A stretch of 54,704 nucleotides of DNA from a virus. This document shows positions 1 to 8,480 of the stretch, in pieces. The notes beneath the pieces were generated by a model. The model did not search any database and was not told where the DNA came from. It saw only the letters and a list, made by a program, of their open reading frames with translations. The translations under genes and the position numbers were made by a program. How positions within the stretch are numbered: the stretch's first letter is position 1; each line of letters opens with the position of its first letter. The DNA is taken from positions 1-54,704 of the IMG/VR virus record IMGVR_UViG_3300030105_002351; one strand, given 5' to 3'.

Positions 1-1112
1 GTACTAGCACCAACAATAGTTCCACTAACATCTAAATTACCATTAAGATCAACAAGTGTAGAATTTAATTCTATTTCGTCATCTGCGTTTATATCTAAAT
101 CACCATTAGCAGGAGAACCAATATTGATTGCTGAATCTCTAAACTGTATTACACTTGCTCCGTTTAAAAGAACTCCTGTATCGGCAACATGAGTAAAAGT
201 AACATCTTGATCATCGCCTAATCCAATTACAGCACCATCTGCTAAAAATAAATCTGAAAATTCTAATGAAGTAGTACCAAGAGCTGCGCCATCACTTGCA
301 TCTGGAACAAATGCAGTTGAAGCAGTAATTGTTGTTGCAGACAAAGTGCTTGCACCAACTATTGTACCGCTTACATCTAAGTTAGCATTAACATCACATA
401 GTGTTGCATTTAATTCTATTTCATCAGTTGCATTAATATCCAATATAGCATTACTTGGCGCACCTATACTTTGTGATGAATCATTGAATTGAATAACAGA
501 AGTTCCATTTAAAAGTAGCCCTGTGTCAGCAACGTGCGTTAGTGTTACATCAGTGTCTGCACCAAATCCTAAAACCGCTGCATCTGATTCTAAAGTTAAA
601 TCATCACCTACAGTTAAGTCAGTACCTACAGTTAAAGCTGCTGCGGCAGCTACTGCTCCTGCAATACTTAAAGTTCCTGCTAAATCTAAATCAGTAAAAG
701 CATTTAATACTGCTGCACCTGAACCAGCTCCATCAAGTGTAACAACAGCTACTCTGCTATTTGGAATAGTTACTGTTGCTCCTGAACCTTGTTTAATTAT
801 TATATTTTGAGAACCACTTGTAGCGTTTTCTATAACTGAAACTTTTTTAATAGTGTTTGGTCCTATTGTAATAGTACAAGCTGAATCAAGTGTGCCTGTA
901 TATTTTATATACATAGCCCTTGCTTCGTCTGCTGCACCATCAGCAATAGTAGAAGTGTGTGTATTTGCATTAGTTGTTATACCTTCAGTTCCTATGCCTA
1001 ATGCTTGCCCTATAAGCTCTAAATTAAGATTTGTTACTGTTCCCCAAGTACCGCTGGCATCACCAGTAGCTAGTTCGTTTAGTCTTAGGTTATTTACATA
1101 TGTACTTGCCAT
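1..1112 (-). CDS. Tail fibre-like protein, C-terminus cut by window edge
   Basis: The reading frame starts at an ATG at 1112 and runs off the left edge after 370 codons, so the distal, probably receptor-binding, part is missing. The N-terminus (MASTYVNNLRLNELATGD) is a typical short anchoring segment of marine phage fibres. Beyond it the protein is rich in Gly, Thr, Asp and Ala, with beta-structure repeats. A block containing HVADTGxLLNG, SVIQF, LDIN and DEIEL occurs near residue 189 and again near residue 304, so the unit is about 115 residues. It is the last visible gene of the leftward structural operon. The fibre role is inferred from position and repeat style; the exact family is not recognised. 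Confidence 0.7.
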   Translation of the reverse strand, partial: MASTYVNNLRLNELATGDASGTWGTVTNLNLELIGQALGIGTEGITTNANTHTSTIADGAADEARAMYIKYTGTLDSACTITIGPNTIKKVSVIENATSGSQNIIIKQGSGATVTIPNSRVAVVTLDGAGSGAAVLNAFTDLDLAGTLSIAGAVAAAAALTVGTDLTVGDDLTLESDAAVLGFGADTDVTLTHVADTGLLLNGTSVIQFNDSSQSIGAPSNAILDINATDEIELNATLCDVNANLDVSGTIVGASTLSATTITASTAFVPDASDGAALGTTSLEFSDLFLADGAVIGLGDDQDVTFTHVADTGVLLNGASVIQFRDSAINIGSPANGDLDINADDEIELNSTLVDLNGNLDVSGTIVGAS

Positions 1113-1131
1113 TTCTAATCCTCATTAATAT

Positions 1132-1608
1132 TTATATAACAATTTCACTATAATTTGGAGTTTGAGCTGTTGATATAATAGAATAACTTACAGTTAAGTT
1201 AGTTCCTTCTTGACTCCAAACATTAACATTATTGTTCAATGAAGAAGTTAAATCAAAACCTTGAACTGAAACATCAGCATCGGCAGTAACTGTTTCTATA
1301 CCTAGTGCAGATGTGCCTGCTAAACCTGTCATATCTAGGAAATTATTAGTTATTAAACTTTCATTTCCTACTGCTGAAGTACCAGCATTTCCAGTGACAG
1401 AAACATTAGCTGCGGCAGATACTGATTCATCTCCCAATCCACTTGTTGAGGTTGTTGCGGTTACTCCTGCAACTGCTGCGGCTTGTACAGCAGTTCCATC
1501 ATCTAGTGCTGTAGTTCCAACATTTCCAGTAACAGTAACTGGTAATGGATCAGAGCCAAAACCTAACTGACCCCAAGTACCTCTACCCCAGCCATTTATA
1601 TTAGCCAT
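1132..1608 (-). CDS. Gly/Thr/Ala-rich tail or fibre-associated protein
   Basis: A 158-residue protein opening with MANINGWGRGTWGQLGFGSD, a tryptophan/glycine-rich start often seen in marine phage structural proteins. The middle carries repeats of the form VTGNxGTxAxG near residues 26, 71 and 93, which suggests a beta-rich extended fold. There is no signal peptide or membrane segment. It lies between the fibre gene and another small structural gene on the same strand with short spacing, so a tail-fibre accessory role is likely. The function is inferred from context only. Confidence 0.55.
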   Translation of the reverse strand: MANINGWGRGTWGQLGFGSDPLPVTVTGNVGTTALDDGTAVQAAAVAGVTATTSTSGLGDESVSAAANVSVTGNAGTSAVGNESLITNNFLDMTGLAGTSALGIETVTADADVSVQGFDLTSSLNNNVNVWSQEGTNLTVSYSIISTAQTPNYSEIVI

Positions 1609-1615
1609 AGTAAAA

Positions 1616-2044
1616 CTACGCTATTCTTATAATTGCATTTGAAGCGTCTGCTGCTGGAAACTGTATTGTAAAATCTCCTGCTGTAGATGTTTTATCTCCA
1701 CCAAAAGCTAAAACACAAACTGCTTTATCACTGTTTGTATCGTTATATATTACACAACCATTAGCTGTGATGGTTACATTGCTAAAAGTTAAATCAGCAA
1801 AATCAGTAAATGCTGTTGTTCCTGAAGTTGTAGGATTAATATTAGTTAATGCTGATCCTGTGGCAGAATAGTTAGTTCCACTAGCTTCATTTGTACTTGA
1901 GTATGCTGTAGTTGCTGCACCTAAAGATGCAGAACTTGTGTACAAAGCTAATTTAAAGCTATTTCCACCAGATGCTAAAAAGTTATGCGTACCTTCAAGT
2001 AGTTCTTTTTTAAATGATGTACACATTGCTTGCGCTATTGCCAT
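1616..2044 (-). CDS. Phage structural protein, unknown role
   Basis: A 142-residue protein beginning MAIAQAMCTSFKKELLEG, followed by a beta-rich body with many Thr, Ser, Ala and Asn residues and ending FTIQFPAADASNAIIRIA. Proteins of this size and appearance occur in the tail region of many marine phages. It overlaps the next upstream gene by a single base at 2044 (TAATG), which suggests translational coupling. No enzymatic motif is visible. Probably a small tail or fibre-neck component. Confidence 0.5.
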   Translation of the reverse strand: MAIAQAMCTSFKKELLEGTHNFLASGGNSFKLALYTSSASLGAATTAYSSTNEASGTNYSATGSALTNINPTTSGTTAFTDFADLTFSNVTITANGCVIYNDTNSDKAVCVLAFGGDKTSTAGDFTIQFPAADASNAIIRIA

Positions 2045-2334
2045 TATAATCTCCTAATAATATTTGCCATCTCTTGATGACCTTGTTTTTCTAATAAACC
2101 TGATACAGTAGCTCTATCACTCAATACAGCTTGTTTCATGTACAGTAAAACTACACTTTGTATATGATCTTTAAATGTTTTTGCTTGTGCTTTAACCATA
2201 GGATCAGCATTTTCGCTTACAGCAATTAAACGCTCCATTATGCGTTCTGTCCAATATTCAGGCTTTAAACCTTCATTCTGAGTAGTTTTAACCCCTACAG
2301 TTCCTATTGTGCTTTGTACATCCACACTAAACAT
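2044..2334 (-). CDS. Small helical phage protein, unknown function
   Basis: A 96-residue, mostly helical protein with a run of charged and Met/Ala/Leu residues (EYWTERIMERLIAVSENAD) and a C-terminal amphipathic helix. It overlaps the gene before it by 8 bases and the gene after it by one base, so it belongs to the structural operon. No known domain is recognised. Given its place among adaptor and fibre genes it may be a minor structural protein or assembly factor; this is a guess from context. Confidence 0.45.
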   Translation of the reverse strand: MFSVDVQSTIGTVGVKTTQNEGLKPEYWTERIMERLIAVSENADPMVKAQAKTFKDHIQSVVLLYMKQAVLSDRATVSGLLEKQGHQEMANIIRRL

Positions 2335-2971
2335 TTATTTTCCTTTGTCCATCTCTATAAGCATCTTTACGATTGTATCCATCTGATTGCAATGTAAGTT
2401 TTTGCAAAGACTCTGTAAATCTTTTTTCGTAATTAGCTAGAACATCTGGTTCACCTTTCATAAATACATACGCTTCACATAAAGAAGCATAAAGTAATGT
2501 TTCTGGAGAATTTGTACCTAGCCATGATGTTCCATCTGATGTAGCTGTTATTGATGCAGGTGAATAAAAATAATGTAACTCAACACCAAAAGAAGAACCA
2601 GGTGTTGGTCCTACAATAAAACTATCATCAGCAAACTGAGCATAGTGTTTTGGTGTACCTGTAGTTGCTATTGTTGGATAAGCTTCTCTAATAAAACTAA
2701 CATCAGTATTTAACAAATAACTGTATTTATTATTAGTATCAATAACTGCTAGTGAATATGGATATAAGTAATCAGTAGGAGTTTTAAGGTATTCAGAATT
2801 AGCAGTTAAGTTAGCTGTTACATTTTTTCTAAAATTAGGGAGTTCAACAGATTTAATTATTCTATCTTCTGCTTGTATAATAAAAGTAGAAAGGTTGCTA
2901 ACAAAACTTGTTTCAGTATTTTGTGTATAATCTTGTATTGCGGATTTTAATGTCGTAAATGTTAAACTCAT
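2327..2971 (-). CDS. Head-tail adaptor-like protein (SU10 adaptor type)
   Basis: A 214-residue protein starting MSLTFTTLKSAIQDYTQNTE. The pattern is an N-terminal helix pair including IIQAEDRIIKSVELPNFRK, then a beta-rich middle (PTDYLYPYSLAV, YFYSPASI) and a C-terminal helical stretch. This matches a family of podovirus head-tail adaptor proteins known from phages such as SU10. It sits two genes from another putative adaptor (3310-4005) and overlaps its neighbours by 4 and 8 bases. The assignment rests on family resemblance by eye. Confidence 0.55.
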   Translation of the reverse strand: MSLTFTTLKSAIQDYTQNTETSFVSNLSTFIIQAEDRIIKSVELPNFRKNVTANLTANSEYLKTPTDYLYPYSLAVIDTNNKYSYLLNTDVSFIREAYPTIATTGTPKHYAQFADDSFIVGPTPGSSFGVELHYFYSPASITATSDGTSWLGTNSPETLLYASLCEAYVFMKGEPDVLANYEKRFTESLQKLTLQSDGYNRKDAYRDGQRKINV

Positions 2972-3309
2972 GTTGTACTCACTTTAACTGTTCCAGTTTC
3001 ACCTTTTATATTTAATCCCATGGTACTAGAACCAAATTCAAACATTCCACCCCCTACAGGATTAAAAGAATAATATGATGTAGAGCTTACTTCTCCTGCA
3101 TCTGGTCTAGCATTAAATAGAGTTTGAGGATCACTACTGTTTACTTCACCAAGCTTTAACTGTGGATGATCTATATCAAAGCAATTGTTGCAAACCCTCA
3201 TTCCATTTCTTTTACTATCTTCAATTTCATATCTTAAACGATTTAGTTTAAAGGTAAAACCACAGCGATCACATTGACCTAAAGCTTTAGTTGCTCTTGC
3301 ATAAGCCAT
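2968..3309 (-). CDS. Zinc-ribbon small structural protein
   Basis: A 113-residue protein with a clear four-cysteine zinc-ribbon at the N-terminus: CDRC at residues 13-16 and CNNC at residues 40-43. The rest is a glycine-rich tail (FNPVGGGMFEFGSS). Proteins of this layout occur between adaptor genes in marine podovirus-like genomes; whether they are virion parts is not known to me. The start codon directly follows the stop codon of the upstream gene (TAAATG), and its end overlaps the next gene by 4 bases. The zinc site is read directly; the role is unknown. Confidence 0.5.
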   Translation of the reverse strand: MAYARATKALGQCDRCGFTFKLNRLRYEIEDSKRNGMRVCNNCFDIDHPQLKLGEVNSSDPQTLFNARPDAGEVSSTSYYSFNPVGGGMFEFGSSTMGLNIKGETGTVKVSTT

Positions 3310-4005
3310 TTAATAACCATAATTCCCTAAGTCTGGAACAAATCTAACAGATGCTCTTTCTCTATCTGCATCACTTACATCTTTCCATAACTCATTATAT
3401 CTTTGTCTAATCATTGGAACTCTTTGTTGAGCTTCAGGTGATTTGCAAGCTAAGTTATATGCTAAAGCATAAGTTAAGCATGGCAGATACCTTGCAGGTA
3501 CATCTGCATTATTACTTGCAATGTCTCCTGTATCTTCAATTTTTTGAATAAAATCATAAACTAAAGTATAAGGAGCGTCAGGAGTAGACCATAAAACTAT
3601 TTCAATACTACTTGTTCCTTTGTCTACATAAAACTGTGTTGGTTTAGCTTTATTTAGTTTATTAGATTGATGGTTATATTCTGTTTTAGATATTCTATTT
3701 AATCTTTGATCAAATTGATTTGCTGTATTTCCTGCATTAGTTCTTAAAAAAACATCAACAACATCTAGTGCAGAAGAATCTATAGTATAACTACTCGTTC
3801 CTTCAACAACGGATGCTGTTCCTTGTTCAACAGTCCATAGATTTAAACCTTTGTTTTGCCATTCTAAAAAGACTAAGTTTAAAGCTCTTTTAGCTCCTCT
3901 AAAACTATAGCCTGATCTTAGCTCTAAACCACAAAGATCATAAGCTTCTTCCATAATATCGCTTATATCTAAATTAAATGTATGCGTTCCACTTGTTGCC
4001 ATCAT
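3310..4005 (-). CDS. Head-to-tail connector (P22 gp4-like adaptor candidate)
   Basis: A 231-residue protein with an N-terminal helical region (DISDIMEEAYDLCGLE, SFRGAKRALNLVFLEWQNKG) and a beta-rich middle, ending in a helical tail with ARYLPCLTYALAYNLACKSP. This architecture is common to podovirus adaptor proteins that bind the portal and stabilise packaged DNA, such as P22 gp4. Tandem ATG codons (MM) make the exact start uncertain by one codon. It lies between the decoration genes and the second adaptor-like gene in the late operon. Family membership is moderately supported. Confidence 0.5.
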   Translation of the reverse strand: MMATSGTHTFNLDISDIMEEAYDLCGLELRSGYSFRGAKRALNLVFLEWQNKGLNLWTVEQGTASVVEGTSSYTIDSSALDVVDVFLRTNAGNTANQFDQRLNRISKTEYNHQSNKLNKAKPTQFYVDKGTSSIEIVLWSTPDAPYTLVYDFIQKIEDTGDIASNNADVPARYLPCLTYALAYNLACKSPEAQQRVPMIRQRYNELWKDVSDADRERASVRFVPDLGNYGY

Positions 4006-4015
4006 TTATCCCATT

Positions 4016-4312
4016 TTAACATTTCCACCTTCTACGAGCCTGTCTAATTCTTGAGTTAGGATCGTTTTTGGTTTTAGCTGAACTATTTTTAAGTTGCCCA
4101 GCAGACCTTGCACAATAAGATTTTCTTCTTTTTGCAGCTTTACTACCTTTTTTTACATCACCTGTAACTGCTGTTTTTAACTTAGAACCAGGATTAGCTT
4201 TACGATAAGCTGCAACCCCTGTCTTAGTCATACCAGCTCCACTTTTCGTAGATCGGTAGTTAGCACCCTTACCTTTAGTTGTTTTAGGTATAGAGTTATC
4301 TCTTTTCCTCAT
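4016..4312 (-). CDS. Small basic protein (DUF6321-like)
   Basis: A 98-residue, strongly basic protein rich in Lys, Arg, Ser and Gly. The segment AGMTKTGVAAYRKANPGSKL matches a short conserved motif of the DUF6321 family found in many phages and some bacteria. Two cysteines, a C-terminal RRRWKC and the high charge suggest contact with nucleic acid, perhaps packaged DNA, but nothing proves this. It lies between the repeat protein at 4326 and the connector gene. Confidence 0.5.
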   Translation of the reverse strand: MRKRDNSIPKTTKGKGANYRSTKSGAGMTKTGVAAYRKANPGSKLKTAVTGDVKKGSKAAKRRKSYCARSAGQLKNSSAKTKNDPNSRIRQARRRWKC

Positions 4313-4325
4313 TGCTTATGTCTAC

Positions 4326-4643
4326 TTATCGTTTGTTTTTTTTCATAGCTGGAACATCTGTCATTCCACCACCAAACATATTTTTAACATATTCTTTGTA
4401 GGATTGAACTTTTTGTTCTTTGCCCACTTCTCTACCCATTCTTCCACCGCCAGCCATACCTTTAGTAGTTTTACCGCCACCAGCCATATACTTGGTAGAT
4501 TTACCACCACCAGCCATTCCTTTAGTAGATTTACCACCACCAGCCATACCTTTAGTTGACTTTCCGCCACCAGCCATACCTTTGGTTGATCTACCACCGC
4601 CAGCCATGCCTTTAGTGCCTTTTGAATTTTTTACATTTGGCAT
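4326..4643 (-). CDS. Basic decapeptide-repeat protein
   Basis: A 105-residue low-complexity protein. After ten residues it carries six tandem copies of a ten-residue unit of consensus KGMAGGGKST, then a unique helical C-terminus (KEYVKNMFGGG, then a basic tail). Such glycine/lysine repeats are frequent in small proteins of marine phage late operons. The copies vary slightly at DNA level, with silent changes preserving the peptide, which argues that it is translated. An overlapping frame on the same strand and one on the opposite strand are open only because of the repeat. Function unknown. Confidence 0.5.
   Translation of the reverse strand: MPNVKNSKGTKGMAGGGRSTKGMAGGGKSTKGMAGGGKSTKGMAGGGKSTKYMAGGGKTTKGMAGGGRMGREVGKEQKVQSYKEYVKNMFGGGMTDVPAMKKNKR
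4434..4613 (-). repeat. Six tandem 30-base coding repeats
   Basis: Six 30-base units encode the decapeptide KGMAGGGKST and variants (KGMAGGGRST, KYMAGGGKTT, KGMAGGGRMG) in the gene at 4326-4643. The units are near-identical in DNA, so copy number could change by slippage or recombination. Confidence 0.8.
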
Positions 4644-4723
4644 AATTAATTCCTTTTTTATTAGATATTTACAATACCCTATATTTCAAGAGTATTATAA
4701 ATAATATTAACATATAAATATTT

Positions 4724-5341
4724 TTAAGCGTGAAACACAGTCATTGTTAAAAAAGTAGATACAGTATATTGAATGTATATACCATTAGAAAAAACTACTC
4801 CTTCATCTGGAATAACAACATCTCTTGTTGCATCAGCATCACCTACAGAACTTAACTTCATCAAACTTGTTCCTGATGGTGAAGTTGTTAAAAAATCTGT
4901 AGTTCCTGCTGTTGCAGTGCCAGTTAAATAAATACCTTTTAATCTTGATCTACCTTCAAAGATGACATCTGCTGCTGAACCATTAACTCCTGCTGAAACA
5001 TTTCCTGCTGGATTTCCTACAGCAGTTATAGAAGCTATTGTTAGAAAAAACTTAGTTCCAGTAGCTGTACCAGCATTAGCACCTGTAATGGATTCTGTTT
5101 GAGAATCTCCATTAACATCAGTTCCAACAACAGTAAATGATTTACCAGAATCATTCCCAGCCGAAAGGATCGTTACAATCCTCCCATGACTGAGTGTAAC
5201 AGAACCACTGTCAGCTAATGCTCCCCCTATTGTAAGGGCTGCATTATTTCCAACAGAGGCTGCTGCTGATATACCATCTGCATCTAAGGCAACTGTATCA
5301 GCAGTTATAGTAACTGCTTTTACATCTGATCTACCTGACAT
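4724..5341 (-). CDS. Probable head decoration protein
   Basis: A 205-residue Gly/Ala/Ser/Thr-rich beta-type protein starting MSGRSDVKAVTITADTVALD. It has no charged enzymatic motif and no membrane segment. It lies between a repeat-protein gene and a larger putative decoration gene, close to the capsid gene, which is where capsid fibre or decoration proteins are usually encoded. The role is inferred from composition and location; no specific family is recognised. Confidence 0.45.
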   Translation of the reverse strand: MSGRSDVKAVTITADTVALDADGISAAASVGNNAALTIGGALADSGSVTLSHGRIVTILSAGNDSGKSFTVVGTDVNGDSQTESITGANAGTATGTKFFLTIASITAVGNPAGNVSAGVNGSAADVIFEGRSRLKGIYLTGTATAGTTDFLTTSPSGTSLMKLSSVGDADATRDVVIPDEGVVFSNGIYIQYTVSTFLTMTVFHA

Positions 5342-5350
5342 AAGTTACTC

Positions 5351-6256
5351 CTAGATAATACCAGTAAGGTTAATTAATGAGTAATCAGTAGTTACATTAA
5401 CAATCATAACAGTACCTATTACTTGTATAACATCTCCAGCCGCAGGTCCAACAGCTCCAACAGCTCCTAATGGTACTGCGTGATTACCTACAACTAATGT
5501 TCCTGAAGTTAATACTGAAGCTGGTCCTGAAACTGCAAACCAACCACAATGAGTAGCAGCCATATCAACTACTGTTACACCCATTGTTGCACCTGTAGTT
5601 GTAGCAGCTTGACCAATTAAAGCACTTCTTGGATCAGGAATTAAAGTTATTCTTGAGCTTGTTGTTATTGCTGTTGCTAAATCATCGTAGCAAGTAATAA
5701 CGATTGAAGGGTCTGAGGAATGATCATGTGCAGGATTAGATTTAATTCTAAGCATTTGACCTTCGCCAGCCGCATCATTTACATAAAGATAACCATTTGC
5801 ATATTGATTAAGAGTTATGTCAGTACCAGCAGTTTCAACTGAAATTGCAGTTTCTCCAGCCGCTACAGCAGCAGTAGGAGTTAAATCAAAGTGATCTGAT
5901 ATTGAGGCTGCGTGAGTTATACATTTACCAGCTGTTACAGCAGCAGCACCCATTTTTCCATAACTGTAAACTGTATTGCCGTAAAGCAATCTACTTCCTA
6001 AAGGAAATAACTGACTTGCTCCAGATGTGTAGGGATCAACTGTACCAAATTGGCTACCGCCTTTACCTACAATAAAATCTGCCGGTCCTTTTCCTGTTCC
6101 TGCTACATATTGAATGTGTCCACCATCATCAGTAAAAATATTACCATCACTATTGATTACTAAACCATCAGTGATAGTTCCTGTTGATGTTGCTACATCA
6201 ATGGTTTTAAAGCCATTTTCGGACCTGACTGATCCACTAAAAGTTGTATTAGCCAT
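5351..6256 (-). CDS. Probable capsid decoration or head-fibre protein
   Basis: A 301-residue protein beginning MANTTFSGSVRSENGFKT. I place the start at the ATG at 6256, because a strong ribosome-binding site (GGAGGAAATT) directly precedes it; an ATG four codons further upstream would bury that site in coding sequence. The body is beta-rich, with a central region holding paired beta segments (AVAAGETAISVETAGTD) and a C-terminal VIVNVTTDYSLINLTGII. It sits directly downstream of the major capsid gene, separated by an intrinsic terminator, so its expression is probably set apart from the capsid's. Structural role inferred. Confidence 0.5.
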   Translation of the reverse strand: MANTTFSGSVRSENGFKTIDVATSTGTITDGLVINSDGNIFTDDGGHIQYVAGTGKGPADFIVGKGGSQFGTVDPYTSGASQLFPLGSRLLYGNTVYSYGKMGAAAVTAGKCITHAASISDHFDLTPTAAVAAGETAISVETAGTDITLNQYANGYLYVNDAAGEGQMLRIKSNPAHDHSSDPSIVITCYDDLATAITTSSRITLIPDPRSALIGQAATTTGATMGVTVVDMAATHCGWFAVSGPASVLTSGTLVVGNHAVPLGAVGAVGPAAGDVIQVIGTVMIVNVTTDYSLINLTGII

Positions 6257-6351
6257 AATTTCCTCCAAGGAAATTTAATCTATCATCTTGGCAAAGTCTG
6301 CTAGGTCAGTTGATAGAGTTATTTGTAATCCTAGTTTTTTTAATATAACAC

Positions 6352-6377
6352 AAAAAAGGGGAGCTTTCGCTCCCCCT
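6352..6377 (-). terminator. Intrinsic terminator after the capsid gene
   Basis: On the minus strand a 7-base-pair GC stem (GGGGAGC / GCTCCCC, loop GAAA) is followed by a run of six T. It lies just past the stop codon of the major capsid gene. It probably causes partial termination so that capsid mRNA exceeds downstream mRNA. Confidence 0.85.
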
Positions 6378-6389
6378 TATTTTGCACTT

Positions 6390-7304
6390 TTACGATGAAC
6401 CAGGTGATCCAAAGATACCTAGTGGGTCTGATACTCCAAATGAATATCGTTCCCTAGCTTTGTATCTAACATTACCTGTATCAAAGTCTCCATCCATAGA
6501 TGTAGTCATTGGACTTCTAACGAAATGTTTCATGCCATCAGGAACATCAGTAGTGATGAAGAAAGCATTAGTATCAGTTAAATAATGATTAACTGAATAA
6601 CCTTCTGGAATCACGCCATTTGTTTTAATAGCATTAATGTCGTTGTCAGCCGTACCTACCCTATAATCACTTTGTAAAAGTCTAGTAGCTACAAACTGTA
6701 AGTCTGAAGGTACAATTAACTTTTTAGGTCTAGCAGCAATTTTTAATCCCCTATCATCAGTATATTTACCGATTTGAATGATTGCATCTTCTAAAGAAGT
6801 TTCATTCAAGTCAGCACCTGCTGATGGGCGGTTGCTGTTAGTTCCACCATTTACAAGCGGATGTGCTGTGCTAAATAAAGCAACATCATCTCCACTTTTA
6901 AAAGAGGTAGAAAAACCATTGTTAAGTGGATTAGCAGCTTTTACTTGCTTAGTGTAAGCCATTGCGCGAGCCAAAGCTTTAGTATACCTTCCAGACAGAG
7001 AAACATAGAGGTTATCTTCCATTGCTTCTTCTGTAATTGAGTATCCCATTGCAATTGTTTCATGCGTGTAACGAGCTACAAAAGATTCTTGTGCAGTATC
7101 ATAAGTGATAGCTGAACCTTCATCTTTTACTGGAGCAGCTCCAAAACCTGATAGTTTCAATTCTTCTTCAAAACTTCTTTCAGAATTTTCTGAAACATAG
7201 ATTTCTTCATGCTCATTTTCATATGAACCATATTCTTCGCCAAATAAAGCATTCAATCCAGGTAGGAGTTGTTTAAGCTCATTTGCTCTTGATATAGCAG
7301 CCAT
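6390..7304 (-). CDS. Major capsid protein (Mu gpT-like HK97 fold)
   Basis: A 304-residue protein with the features of the Mu-like gpT major head family: an N-terminal helix (MAAISRANELKQLLPGLNAL), the segment FGEEYGSYENEHEEIY, then FVARYTHETIAMGYSITEEA and a central helix of ALARAMAYTKQVKAANPLN. It includes the conserved ALFSTAHPLVNGGT, the P-loop-like RPKKLIVPSDLQF and a C-terminal YKARERYSFGVSDP. This family adopts the HK97 capsid fold and forms the icosahedral shell. Its position between scaffold-side genes and decoration genes, with an intrinsic terminator just after it, fits a highly expressed capsid gene. Confidence in the capsid role is high. Confidence 0.88.
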   Translation of the reverse strand: MAAISRANELKQLLPGLNALFGEEYGSYENEHEEIYVSENSERSFEEELKLSGFGAAPVKDEGSAITYDTAQESFVARYTHETIAMGYSITEEAMEDNLYVSLSGRYTKALARAMAYTKQVKAANPLNNGFSTSFKSGDDVALFSTAHPLVNGGTNSNRPSAGADLNETSLEDAIIQIGKYTDDRGLKIAARPKKLIVPSDLQFVATRLLQSDYRVGTADNDINAIKTNGVIPEGYSVNHYLTDTNAFFITTDVPDGMKHFVRSPMTTSMDGDFDTGNVRYKARERYSFGVSDPLGIFGSPGSS

Positions 7305-7317
7305 AATTTATCTCCTA

Positions 7318-7905
7318 TTATCCTATACCAGTTGTGTTAAGCAACTGATGCCCAACATTAACCATGACAAGTACATCTGTAAAAGCATCGCCTACTGCAC
7401 TATCTGGTCCGTCAACAAAGTCAACGATCTTTAAAGGTAGTGTATTAGTAGTTGCTGCGGTAGATATACCAACTGTGTTTTTGCTTTGTCCGATTGCTGT
7501 GCTTCCTGCTGTTTGCACTACGTTACAGTTTTTACCTAAATCATCTAGGGTTGCTGCGCCATTGCATTGCATTTGCATTAGTACAAACGGATCGGTAGCA
7601 ACATACGCAACAATATCATCCGCAACTGTTGAAGCTGGGAATTGATTGTTAGGTGTAAATTGCTTTGTAGTTGGGTCAGTGTAAGCACAACCAAGGAAAA
7701 CACCAATGGTAGTCAAAGAACTTGTACCAGTATCTTTTTCGATAGTGGTATTAGGATTTTGATCTGCCCATTTTACAAAATCACCATAGAATATTGCTGT
7801 TGCAAATCCGCTAGTGATTGGATAATGTGTTACTTTTCCCTGAAAAGGACTTCCAACAACTGTTCCAACAGGTCTAGCTCCATGTGGAGTTGCTACTGTA
7901 GACAT
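7318..7905 (-). CDS. Capsid-associated structural protein (decoration candidate)
   Basis: A 195-residue protein starting MSTVATPHGARPVGTVVGSP. It is beta-rich, with the middle segment TIGVFLGCAYTDPTTKQFTP and a C-terminal DVLVMVNVGHQLLNTTGIG. Proteins of this type lie next to gpT-like capsid genes in marine phages and are thought to be decoration or head-completion proteins. The gene is 13 bases upstream of the capsid gene, with a TCTCCT-type ribosome-binding site complement before both, so they are co-expressed. Confidence 0.5.
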   Translation of the reverse strand: MSTVATPHGARPVGTVVGSPFQGKVTHYPITSGFATAIFYGDFVKWADQNPNTTIEKDTGTSSLTTIGVFLGCAYTDPTTKQFTPNNQFPASTVADDIVAYVATDPFVLMQMQCNGAATLDDLGKNCNVVQTAGSTAIGQSKNTVGISTAATTNTLPLKIVDFVDGPDSAVGDAFTDVLVMVNVGHQLLNTTGIG

Positions 7906-7922
7906 AATTGTCTCCTTATGCT

Positions 7923-7940
7923 GTTAAGTATTAACTTAAC
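7923..7940. repeat. Hairpin before decoration-capsid gene pair
   Basis: A perfect 7-base inverted repeat (GTTAAGT / ACTTAAC) with a four-base loop lies in the 58-base gap upstream of the gene at 7318-7905. There is no T-run, so it is not an intrinsic terminator. It could be an mRNA processing or stabilising hairpin ahead of the capsid message. Confidence 0.45.
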
Positions 7941-7963
7941 AAAAATTAATTATTAAAGATTCT

Positions 7964-8479
7964 TTATGAATCTCTACCAAAAGAGGTCTTCGATTTGCGC
8001 TCAAACACTTGTTTGGTTGCCATTCGATTATCCTGATCCTTAAAATATACATTGTCTACGGATTCCATCTGAGATTTTGCAAGATTTTCAAAATGATTAT
8101 CTCTAGCTTTTGCTCTATCCGCAGGCATTTTGCATAATAATTGACCACCAATTTCAACATTGCCTTTTTTAGCCCATTCTGAATTATGATCCATCATATG
8201 AATCTGTAACTCTGCGTGGTCTTCTAATCTGCAAGGCAACCAGCCTTCACGAAATCTTCGTGATACATTAGGATTATCAGACTGACCTAACAAGGCTGTT
8301 CTGATGTACCTAAATACCCATCCTATCTGTGGGTCTGGTGTCGGTAAATTAGCAGAATTTTCCCAGCTTTGTATGTGCTGAGTAGCCTCTCGGCTTTCTG
8401 TCTCTCTAGGAGTACGCTCTTGGTTTTCAGGAGAATCTTTTGTAACTGGGGTTTTTGTATTATTTTTAACTTCAGTCAT
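7964..8479 (-). CDS. Conserved phage protein near scaffold, unknown role
   Basis: A 171-residue hydrophilic protein. The N-terminal 40 residues are Thr/Glu-rich and probably disordered; the core contains PQIGWVFRYIRTALLGQ, SRRFREGWLPCR and QIHMMDHNSEWAKKGNVEIG. The Arg/Trp-rich core suggests a compact folded domain, and similar proteins lie beside scaffold genes in marine podovirus-like genomes. It begins just after the scaffold gene stop. Possible roles are head assembly or head completion; none can be shown here. Confidence 0.45.
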   Translation of the reverse strand: MTEVKNNTKTPVTKDSPENQERTPRETESREATQHIQSWENSANLPTPDPQIGWVFRYIRTALLGQSDNPNVSRRFREGWLPCRLEDHAELQIHMMDHNSEWAKKGNVEIGGQLLCKMPADRAKARDNHFENLAKSQMESVDNVYFKDQDNRMATKQVFERKSKTSFGRDS

Positions 8480-8480
8480 A

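Noticed and set aside
4361-4597. Open frames overlapping the decapeptide-repeat gene
   Set aside because: They are open only because the 30-base repeats carry no stop in those frames; the KGMAGGG frame has the start site and unique C-terminus.
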